Positions 36,263-44,400 of a stretch of 64,000 bases of DNA are shown here, one piece after another. The stretch spans positions 1-64,000 of the forward strand of contig NZ_CP099392.1 of NCBI RefSeq assembly GCF_023913515.1, read 5' to 3'. The notes under the pieces were generated by a model. The model saw nothing but the letters and a program-made list of their open reading frames with translations. It was not told the DNA's origin and searched no databases. The stretch is from Natronococcus sp. CG52 (lineage in GTDB: Archaea > Halobacteriota > Halobacteria > Halobacteriales > Natrialbaceae). Position 1 is the stretch's first letter. Each line of letters starts with the position of its first letter. A program made the position numbers and the translations under genes.

Positions 36263-37132
36263 TCACTCGAGCGCGATCCGCGATCGGAACTCGGGAACAC
36301 CACTGACGCCGACGTCGGGAATTCGAAAGAGCGCGCCTGCACCCTCGCCCTCGACGGACCGATCTGCGTCGGTGAGCGCAGTTGTCAGGTAGAGGTCGCG
36401 GTACTCGGGACCGCCGAACGTAACCGATGCGACCTTTCGCGCGGGGAGTTCGATCTCGTCGACGACCGATTCGTGCGCATCGTACCGAACGACTCGGCCG
36501 CCGTTCCACCGGGCGGACCACACGTGGTCGGTCTCGTCGACGGTCATCCCGTCGGGGACGCCGTCTCCGCTCGGCGTCTCGAGGAACGTTCTTCTATTCG
36601 AGAGTTCGCCCGTGTCCCGGTCGTAATCGAACGCGTAGACCGCGTTGGCCTCGGACTCGGTGAAGTAGAACGTCTCGAGGTCGCGCGAGAAGCCCATCCC
36701 GTTGGGGATGTCGGTGTCTTCGACGACCGTCGTCGCAGTTCCGTCCGTCTCGAGTCGGTAGAGGTCTCCCAGTTCGTTCTCGCCGGGCATCGTTCCACAG
36801 AATACCCGCCCCTCCGGATCGGCAATGACGTCGTTGAACCTCGTTTCGGCGTCTATTTCGGCGACGGGATCCGCGGTTTCGGAACCCGGGTTCCAGCGGC
36901 TGATAGTGCCGCGGGTAAACAGGAGCAGCGCACCGTCCGCTTCGATAGTGAATCCACCGAGGGGGTCCCCGTCAGTTTGGTAGACGACGTCGTGTTCGTT
37001 ACGGCCGGGATGGTACCGATAGAGTCGTCCGGAAGGGATGTCGACCCAGTACAATCGCCGCTCTTCGGGATGCCACAGGGGGCTTTCACCGGTATGTGTA
37101 CGAGTGTCGGCGACTCGTTCTAGAGCAGTCAC
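36263..37132 (-). CDS. SMP-30/gluconolactonase-family sugar lactonase
   Basis: The 289-residue six-bladed propeller carries the four metal ligands of the family: E16 (THTGESPLW), N100 (TRFNDVI), N144 (IPNGMGF) and D194 (VPDGMTV). Enzymes of this family open aldonolactones with a divalent metal. In this setting galactono-lactone is the likely substrate, feeding the galactonate dehydratases. The start is GTG 37130-37132; no better codon lies close. The gene converges with galactonate dehydratase copy 2 and reads away from the TAGCTA-rich element copy B about 90 bp upstream. Confidence 0.88.
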   Translation of the reverse strand: MTALERVADTRTHTGESPLWHPEERRLYWVDIPSGRLYRYHPGRNEHDVVYQTDGDPLGGFTIEADGALLLFTRGTISRWNPGSETADPVAEIDAETRFNDVIADPEGRVFCGTMPGENELGDLYRLETDGTATTVVEDTDIPNGMGFSRDLETFYFTESEANAVYAFDYDRDTGELSNRRTFLETPSGDGVPDGMTVDETDHVWSARWNGGRVVRYDAHESVVDEIELPARKVASVTFGGPEYRDLYLTTALTDADRSVEGEGAGALFRIPDVGVSGVPEFRSRIALE

Positions 37133-37424
37133 GTAACTCGTTTTGCGCTGTCCTCACTTGAATCTACTCGAGAGATAGCGGTCGGCGCCCGGTTCCCCGT
37201 TCGAACAGGAGAGCAACTGGGTAGCTATAATAGGTGACTTAGCTAAGATAGCTACCTCAACTGAGGTAGGTATTTTACCTATTGTTTACTAAAACCACAC
37301 GGATCAGCCGTGTACCGAAATGGTCGAAGTTACCCGAACGGTTCAGATCGGACGTATACAGTGCGACGGCCCTCAAGCCGTCGCTCGAAAACGGCCGCAG
37401 AGGATCCGGTCGGCGGGCCGGTTC
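37133..37424. other. Intergenic region with element copy B and a small hairpin
   Basis: This A+T-rich gap contains the TAGCTA-rich element (37222-37277) and a hairpin ACACGG-ATCAG-CCGTGT (37297-37313). No gene is seen. Confidence 0.5.
37222..37277 (+). repeat. TAGCTA-rich dispersed element, copy B
   Basis: It matches copy A (11566-11612, reversed) at 30 of 35 core positions, then has eight extra bases (within CTCAACTGAG, itself an inverted repeat) before the shared GTAGGTAT-TTA end. The element lies about 90 bp upstream of the lactonase start. Confidence 0.65.
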
Positions 37425-37600
37425 TTACCGTGCGCTCTCGAGGATCGCCTCGAGATCCTCGCGGTCGACCCGGCACGGGTTGCCGACCAGGAGCCGCTGG
37501 ATCTCCCCGGTCTTCTCCGCCAGGCGCGGGACGACGTCTTCCTCGACGCCGGGTTCGTCGAAACCGGACGGAATCCCGATACCGGTAGACGGCGCTTCGA
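37425..37600 (-). pseudogene. C-terminal remnant of an iron-containing alcohol dehydrogenase
   Basis: The minus-strand frame ending at TAA 37425-37427 encodes GIGIPSGFDEPGVEEDVVP… followed by EIQRLLVGNPCRVDREDLEAI and LESAR. This matches the conserved C-terminal helices of iron-dependent alcohol dehydrogenases/maleylacetate reductases (LGIPxGF…NPRPVxREDxxxIL). Upstream of about 37600 the frame is Arg-rich noise, so the N-terminal three-quarters of the gene is gone. The remnant abuts another broken gene read from the opposite strand, implying a deletion junction near 37600. Confidence 0.7.
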
Positions 37601-37616
37601 CGCGGCTGCGGCGCGG

Positions 37617-37836
37617 TCGCTCACCCCCTCGAGATCGCTCGCTACAGCGACGGTATCTCTCCGGGCCGGCACCTACCTGAAGACGCTCACCCACCGGGAG
37701 GCGACCGAGGAGGGGCCGTCCGGATCGTCCCGTGGGCGGCCAGGATCTGCGAACTCGAGGGAACCCGCGCCCACCAGTTATCCGCGGAGGCGCGCCTCCG
37801 CGAGGAGATCAGTCCGGCTACGGCCCCGCAGGAGTG
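37617..37836 (+). pseudogene. C-terminal remnant of a histidinol-dehydrogenase-like gene
   Basis: Across two plus-strand frames one can read ARYSDGISPG, then TYLKTLTHREATEEG, then AVRIVPWAARICELEGTRAH and QLSAEARLREEIS before TGA 37834-37836. This order and wording match the C-terminus of HisD-family NAD-dependent alcohol dehydrogenases, especially paralogues outside histidine synthesis (…ARYxGGLxxGxFLKTVT…, …ARxxxLEGMxxHxxSAxxRL). At least two frameshifts and loss of the N-terminus show it is dead. Its head touches the alcohol dehydrogenase remnant, and a MITE-like copy lies 50 bp downstream. Confidence 0.6.
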
Positions 37837-38097
37837 ACGACGGTTCGACGCGCCGAGTGACGGTCGGGGCCGCCGTCAGCGCCGGCTATAGTACCGACTG
37901 GAACGGGTTACACACCGATCGTTCGGCGGTCGTGCGTCGGGCGTGCACAGGCTGTCAGTGACTGCTATAGTCCGAGCAGACGGCGAGGCGGCGACGAGCC
38001 GCGGCGCCGTAGCGAACGGGCAGACCGGAATCAGACCCAGCGGCGAGCGAGGTGGCGACGAGCAGGGTGACGACGAGCGGGTCGGCGGCGAGCGTCG
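37837..38097. other. Intergenic region with MITE-like copy 3 and GGCGACGAGC repeats
   Basis: After the repeat (37886-37970) several imperfect copies of GGCGACGAGC-type sequence follow up to the end of the malic enzyme gene. No gene is seen. Confidence 0.45.
37886..37970. repeat. MITE-like palindromic repeat, copy 3
   Basis: This 85-bp copy starts CTATAGTACCGACTGGAACG and ends in GTCAGTGACTGCTATAG, again forming terminal inverted repeats. The middle (ACACCGATCG…GTGCGTCGGGCGTGCAC) is the degenerate counterpart of the inner hairpin in copy 2. It is the most diverged of the three copies. Confidence 0.8.
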
Positions 38098-40353
38098 CTA
38101 CTCGGAGCCCTGCGCTTCGACCGTCGCGACGGCCGCGAGGTTCACGATGTCCCGAACCTCGTCCTCGCGCTGGAGCACGTGGACCGGCTTGTCCATCCCC
38201 GCCAGCATCGGCCCGACCGCCTCCGCGTCGCCGAGGCGCTGGAGGAGCTTGTACGCGATGTTGCCCGCCTCGAGGTTCGGGAGGACGAGCACGTTCGCCG
38301 GCTCCTCGAGGTCGGCGAACTCGTAGGTCCCCTCGAGCAGTTCCTCGACGACGGCGGTGTCGGCCTGCATCTCGCCGTCGACCGGGAAGTCGACCGCGGG
38401 ATCGGCTCGCAGTTGTTCTGCCGCGCGTCGGGGCTTGCGCGTGCCTTCGTTGTCGACGCTGCCGAAGTCCGAGTACGACAGCAGTGCGGCCCGCGGCTCG
38501 ACGTCGAACCGGCGAGCGATGTCGGCCGCGTGTCGAGTGACTTCCGCGAGCGTCTCCGCGTCGGGATCCTGATTGACGGTCGCGTCCGCGAGGAAGACAA
38601 CCCGGTTCTTGAACGTGAGCATGTAGACGCCCGCGGCGTACTCGACGTCGTCCGCCGTGCCGATCACCCGCAGAAGCGGACGGAGCGCCGACGGGTAGTG
38701 GTGTGTCAACCCCGTCAACATCGCGTCGGCGTCTCCCTGCTGGACCATCACCGACGCGAAGTAGTTGCTGTCGCGGATGCGCTCTCGCGCCGCCGTCCGG
38801 GTCACCCCCTTGCGCTGTCGGCCTTCGTAGAGCGCGTCGACGTACTCCTCGTACTCGCCGGCCGCCGGATCGACGACCTCCGGATCGAACTCGAGACCGA
38901 GGTCGGCGGCGAGACGTTCGATCTCCGCCTCATTCCCGATCAGGACCGGCTCCGCGACACCGCGTTCCGCGAGCTGGTAGGCCGCGCGGACGATCTGTTC
39001 GCTGTGGCCCTCCGCGAGCGCGAGGCGCCTGGGATCGCTCTTGGCCTTGTTGCGCACGATCCGCATCATCTCGCGGGACTTGCCCAGGCGGGCTTCGAGC
39101 CGTTCCTCGTACTCCTCGAGATCGATCTCGGTGCGGGCGGAACCCGACTCCATTGCGGCGCTGGCGACCGCGGGAGCGACTTCGAACAGCACGCGAGGAT
39201 CCATCGGCTTCGGAATGATGTACTCGGGACCGAACTGGAGCGGTTGGTCGCCGTAGGCCTTGCGAACGGCGTCGGGGACGTCCTCGCGTGCGAGCTCGGC
39301 GAGCGCCTCCGCGGCGGCGACCTTCATCGCCTCGTTGATCTCGGTGGCTCGGGCGTCGAGCGCCCCGCGGAAGATGAAGGGGAAGCCGAGCACGTTGTTG
39401 ACCTGGTTCGGATAGTCCGAGCGCCCGGTCGCCATGATGACGGCGTCGTCGCGGGCGCCTTTCGCCTCCTCGTACCCGATCTCGGGATCCGGGTTCGCCA
39501 TCGCGAAGACGATCGGATCGTCGGCCATGGATCGGATCATCTCCCGGTCGACGATGCCGCCGACGGAGAGCCCGACGAAGACGTCCGCACCCCTCATCGC
39601 GTCCGCGAGGTCCCCCTCCGGGACGTCTCGCGCGAACTCGCGGCTGTGAGGATCCAGATCGCCCGCCTCCGCCCGGTCAGTCGTGAGGATGCCGTCGATG
39701 TCGACCATCGTGACGTTCTCCCGCCGAACCCCGAGCGAGGCGTAGAAGCGCGCCGTCGCGACCGCCGCCGCGCCGGCGCCCGCGAAGGTCACCTGCACGG
39801 ACTCGAGATCCTTGCCCGCGAGTTCGGCGGCGTTCAGCAACGCCGCGCCGCTGATGATCGCCGTCCCGTGTTGGTCGTCGTGAAAGACGGGAACGTCCAT
39901 TCGGTCGCGAAGCCGCTCCTCGATAGTGAAACACTCCGGCGCCTTGATATCCTCCAGGTTGATGCCGCCGAACGTCGGCCCCATTCCCGCGACCGACTCG
40001 ACGAAGGCGTCCGGATCCTCGAGGTCGAGTTCGATGTCGAAGACGTCGATATCGGCGAAGCGCTTGAACAGGACGCCTTTACCTTCCATGACGGGTTTCG
40101 ACGCCTGCGGACCGATATCGCCGAGTCCGAGGACGGCGCTGCCGTTCGAGACGACGCCGACGAGATTTCCCTTTACGGTATACCGGTATGCAGCGTCCGG
40201 GTCGGCCGCGATCTCGCGACACGGGCCGGCGACGCCGGGCGAGTAGGCGAGACCGAGTTCTCGCTGCGTGTTCGTCGGTTTCGTCGTCGTCGTTTCGATC
40301 TTTCCGGCCGGATCCGCTTCGTGGTAGTCGAGCGAATCGTCCTCCAGTGTCAT
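38098..40353 (-). CDS. maeB: Malic enzyme with fused phosphotransacetylase-like domain
   Basis: The 751-residue protein is a two-domain malic enzyme of the MaeB type. The N-terminal part (about 1-430) has the catalytic Tyr in [12 protein letters not shown], Lys in [10 protein letters not shown], the metal site HDDQHGTAI, and the NAD(P)-binding [14 protein letters not shown]. The C-terminal part (about 435-745) resembles phosphate acetyltransferase ([36 protein letters not shown]), which in this family is regulatory and non-catalytic. It decarboxylates malate to pyruvate with NADP+ or NAD+. A TATA-like TCGTTTATAGG lies about 22 bp upstream of the ATG, consistent with a leaderless stand-alone transcript. 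Confidence 0.95.
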   Translation of the reverse strand: MTLEDDSLDYHEADPAGKIETTTTKPTNTQRELGLAYSPGVAGPCREIAADPDAAYRYTVKGNLVGVVSNGSAVLGLGDIGPQASKPVMEGKGVLFKRFADIDVFDIELDLEDPDAFVESVAGMGPTFGGINLEDIKAPECFTIEERLRDRMDVPVFHDDQHGTAIISGAALLNAAELAGKDLESVQVTFAGAGAAAVATARFYASLGVRRENVTMVDIDGILTTDRAEAGDLDPHSREFARDVPEGDLADAMRGADVFVGLSVGGIVDREMIRSMADDPIVFAMANPDPEIGYEEAKGARDDAVIMATGRSDYPNQVNNVLGFPFIFRGALDARATEINEAMKVAAAEALAELAREDVPDAVRKAYGDQPLQFGPEYIIPKPMDPRVLFEVAPAVASAAMESGSARTEIDLEEYEERLEARLGKSREMMRIVRNKAKSDPRRLALAEGHSEQIVRAAYQLAERGVAEPVLIGNEAEIERLAADLGLEFDPEVVDPAAGEYEEYVDALYEGRQRKGVTRTAARERIRDSNYFASVMVQQGDADAMLTGLTHHYPSALRPLLRVIGTADDVEYAAGVYMLTFKNRVVFLADATVNQDPDAETLAEVTRHAADIARRFDVEPRAALLSYSDFGSVDNEGTRKPRRAAEQLRADPAVDFPVDGEMQADTAVVEELLEGTYEFADLEEPANVLVLPNLEAGNIAYKLLQRLGDAEAVGPMLAGMDKPVHVLQREDEVRDIVNLAAVATVEAQGSE

Positions 40354-40823
40354 GGATTCTCGTTATCCTATAAACGAATAAAAACACAGGGTCTGTTCGA
40401 AGGGAGTTTTCGATAGTTCCGCCGACTACACGTCATTTTTTATACTACAGTATCCGGGTGATAGCTCTCCAGCATCCGAGATGCCGAATCTGTCCGGTCC
40501 CGAACGAACCGTGATCGACGTCGCGACACGGAAGAGAGAATGCCGTTCTTCTGGACAGGCAGGCGAGATATAACGCTTTCGCGAACAGTACGACGGGGAA
40601 CGACTCGAAACCACTCCGTTCGTGTATTGTATACTATTTCAGATATAACTGCCAAAATAATCATTTTCTGACCGTTTATCTCTGCGAAATTCGAACGTAG
40701 AAATTTACGTGACTCGATCTCACGTACCCGAGATATCACTACTGTCTTGGAATCGTACTTGGAACGGAGACGACCGATAGTCGGCTATTGGTACTGTCCG
40801 ACCATCGATATCAAATACAGAGC
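40354..40823. other. 470-bp intergenic region, no gene seen
   Basis: It contains the malic enzyme promoter at its left end and otherwise A+T-richer sequence without coding character or clear repeats. Confidence 0.5.
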
Positions 40824-41060
40824 GTGAAACTGTACTGGCCCTCACCGAATCCGCCGTGTAAGCCGAAAGGGCGCACTCACCGTGGGAAACTCATCGACGG
40901 AGACGAAATCGAGGGGTGGTGGGTAGAGCGGGAAAATTGGCAGGGTCCGAACACGTATCACCTCTTCTGTTTGACGTGCTGTGTCGAGAAGATGCCCGAG
41001 TGGTCGAATCGCCCGAACGTCGATACCGAGGGCGAGGCGAGGGGGATTCTGTACGAGTGA
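40824..41060 (+). CDS. Small Cys- and Trp-rich protein, unknown
   Basis: From GTG 40824 (MKLYWPSPNPPC) the product is 78 residues; the TTG at 40788 would add 12 residues but is a poor start. C12, C49, C52 and C53 (PPCKPKGRTHRGK and HLFCLTCCVEK) could hold a metal, and Trp is unusually frequent (YWP, GWW, NWQ, EWS). It looks like a compact haloarchaeal zinc-binding protein. It stands alone between malic enzyme and the propionyl-CoA synthase gene, with no operon partner, so no role is proposed. Confidence 0.5.
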   Translation: MKLYWPSPNPPCKPKGRTHRGKLIDGDEIEGWWVERENWQGPNTYHLFCLTCCVEKMPEWSNRPNVDTEGEARGILYE

Positions 41061-41449
41061 GTCTCGAATACCGCTCCCGCGAATCCAAGACCACGCCTGA
41101 TTCTGATACCAGTTACATCACAGAAACCGATCGTATCTTATCGTCGTTCCTAACCGCAGACGGACGAGCGATTGCGCTCGATCGCGTACCGTCCGACCCG
41201 CGATCGTAACGAGGCCACGCATCCGCGACGTACCCGGTGTCGATCGCGCGGGCCTCCCGCGGGTTTCGCGTGCTCGAACCCCGCTACGGCTGACTCGAGA
41301 TATCCGAGGTTTACAGACCGAGCAGCCGGAGAATGATTCCGATCGCGGAACGTGATAATTAACTGACCCGTCCTCAGCGTAGCCCGGGATATCGCCGTCA
41401 ACTCCCCTCCTCGGAAGAGGTCCGGATTGCGGGCGACCGAAGGAAACTA
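41061..41449. other. 389-bp intergenic region, no gene seen
   Basis: This is the 3' flank of the large synthase gene. No coding frame, clear terminator or repeat was recognised. Confidence 0.5.
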
Positions 41450-44400
41450 TCAACTCGAGCGGTCGGCCCACGCGAGGAACAGTTCCTCCTTCGAGGTCAA
41501 GCCTTCCTCCGGAAGCGCGTGCTCGACGACGTAACTGCTCGCCTCGTGTTCGTTGTCCCACAGCAGCTGGTGCGCCTCCGGGAGGGCCGTCCAGTCGACG
41601 ACTTCGGGGTCGGTGAGATCGATCTCGCCCGCATCGACGGCCTCGTTCAACTGTTCGACCTCGTACGCGTTGCTCAGGTGCGTTCCGAGGATCTCCGCGG
41701 TCGGCATCAGGACGTCGCGCTGGCGCATCCACACCTGCGGCGCGTACATCGAGTACCGCCTGTCGGCCATCTCCTCGCTGTAGACGACGCAGCCGGTGTG
41801 CGGTTTCGTGAGCATGGTGCTGACGAAGAGCGCGTCGTGGTCGGCCCGATCGAAGACTACGTCGGGATACCCTCTCGGATTCTTCGGGGTCCGGAGCAGT
41901 TCGCCGACCGCCCGCCCGATCGGCTTGAACACCTCGTCGGTGAACTTCTGGACGACGCGTCTGAACGCCTCGGGATCGTCCTGCGCGTCCGGCAGGTCGG
42001 GCAGGGTCTCGGGCCAGCGGAACTCGTCTTCGCGGCGCTTCAGCCCCTCGAGGCTCACCGTCCCTTCGACGGCGTCGCCGTAGCCGAGCGACTCGACGAA
42101 CTCCTGTTGCTCGTCGGTGTAAGTCACGACCGCGATCCGCGCGCCGGCCTCCCGGGCGTCCTCGACGGCTCGGAGGCCGGTTTCGTCGACCACGCCGTCC
42201 GGGCCGGTGTCGGTCCCGTAGTAGACGAGGACGCCGTCGCCCGCCCGGACGTCGCTCCGCTCGAACATCTCGGCCGGCGTCGACGCGCCGGGTTTTCCGA
42301 GAAACGTCAGGTAGTAGCCGGTCGAGGCGCCGTAGAAGGTCAGCTTCCCGCCCTCCTCGAGAAGCTGGAACGCGCGTGGGAACGACAGTTCGCCGGCGTG
42401 GCTGACGGCGTAATCGGCCCGCCGTCCGTCGTGGTGGTCCTCGTACGCCTCGACGAACGCTTCGCCGTCCTCCTTCCACGTTTCCCACTCGTCTTCGGCG
42501 CTGGGGATCCGGCCCCAGATACCGTCGTACGGGCCGGCGGTTCGGTCGATCGCGTCGGCGCCGAGGGTTTCGATACGGTCGGCGCGCTCCTCGCTCGAGC
42601 ACAGCCCCGTGACCTCGACGTCGTTGCGCGCGGCGAGTTTCGTCGTCTCCCAGCCGGTGCCGGTCGAGGCGCCCTCGACGAACATCGTCGTCCCGGAGTC
42701 GATGTCGAGCGTCGTGAACAGCGCACGCCAGACGGTTCCCATGGCCAGGACGTAGGCGCCCGCCTGCTCGAGCGTCGCCTCCTCCGGGATCGGCAGGACC
42801 TGCGGCCCCTGTGCGAGCATGAACTGCTGGTGGCTGCCGTTCGGTCCCTCGTACCCCTGGATCGAGAAGTCGGCGTACATGGGGTCGAGCCCCATCGTCG
42901 GCGAGAGGAGGTCGCTCCGGCCCGAGTAGATCGTCACCAGATCGCCGACCGCGACGCGGCCCTCGCGCGTGACCGCCTCGCCGGCGTCGACGACGAGGGC
43001 GACGCCCCCGCTACCGGTCACGTGGTAGTCCTGATCGTGACTGTCGAACTGACTCACGGGAACCCCCGTGATCGCCCAGATGTCGTTGAAGTTGACCTCG
43101 CTCGCGAGGACGTACACCAGGACCTCGTTCGGCCCCGGTTCCTCGACCGGAACGACCTCCTCGACCTCCGCCTCCGCGGGATCGCCGTGTGCGGCCGCGC
43201 CGGTCTCGTCGTCCTTGACGACGGCCTGGGCGTACTGGTAGTCGGGTATCTCGTCGACGCCGGGGAAGAACGGCTCGCCCGGCGGGAGCAGTCGTCCCTC
43301 CTCGACGAGCGCTCGCTCCTCCTCGCTCGAGGGAGTGAATCGTTCCCGGGTCGGCAGCGGCTCGCTCGCCCGGTCGAGGAACTTCTCGATCCCCGCCTTG
43401 CCCCCGTCCGGATCGACGACGGCCTCGGCGAAGTGGGTCGCCTCGCGCTCGAGGCCGGCCTCGATCCCCTCCTCGAAGCCGGTTCGAACCGCCGAGACGG
43501 CCCGATCGAACGCCTTCGAGCGGCCCTCGCTGACGTGCTCGCACTGGGTTCGGTTCCGATCGACGATCGGATCCTCGAGCACGTCCTCCGGGAACTCGCC
43601 CGGCTCCGCCCACGACGAGCGGTTCTCGAGTCGCCCCTTGCGAGCGTCGGCGAGCACGTCCGACTCCGTCCTGATGTGCTCGCGGGCGAGTTCGGACGCT
43701 CGAGCGCGGGCGGTCCGGTCGGTCTCGAGTTCGTCGACCAGTCCCATCTCGAGGGCCTCCTCTGCCTCGACGGCCCGGCCGTTCGTGATCAGCGTCACGG
43801 CGTCCCTGATCCCGTCGGTCCCGCGCTCCTCGGCGAGGAGACGGGGCAGCCGCTGGGTGCCGCCGTAGCCCGGGATGAGATTGAGATTGAGCTCCGGCTG
43901 GCCGAACTCGGCGCCCCGCTCGGCGACCGAGTAGTGGGCCGCGAGCTGGAGTTCGTTGCCGCCGCCGAGCGCCGAGCCGTTCACCGCGGCGACGACGGGG
44001 ACCGACAGCTCCTCGATCCGGCGGAACGCCTCGTGGGCCTTGTTCGGGAACGTGATCGCCTCGTCGAACTCGTGGACCTCTTCGAGGAACTGCTCGACGT
44101 CCGCGCCGGCCACGAAGTTGGACGGACCGGCGCCCGCGATCACCACCGCGCCGACGTCCTCGCGGCGGTCGAGGTGCTCGAGGACGGTGTTGAGTTCGTC
44201 GAGCGCCCGCTCGTTGAGCGCGTTCACCGGCGGGCTATCGACGGTGACCGTCGCGATCCGTTCATCGGTGGCCGCTTCGCGAACGGGATTGTACTGAACC
44301 GTGATATTTCGGTACCGCTCGAGGATCTCCTGTTCGGCGGTGAGATCCTGACGCCGCCGCCATCGCTCGCACTTGGGGCGGATCTCCTCGACCACGTCGG

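Noticed and set aside
37980-38097. Repeated GGCGACGAGC units as a possible CRISPR or tandem array
   Set aside because: Units are imperfect, unevenly spaced and lack distinct spacers; they look like simple GC-rich sequence.
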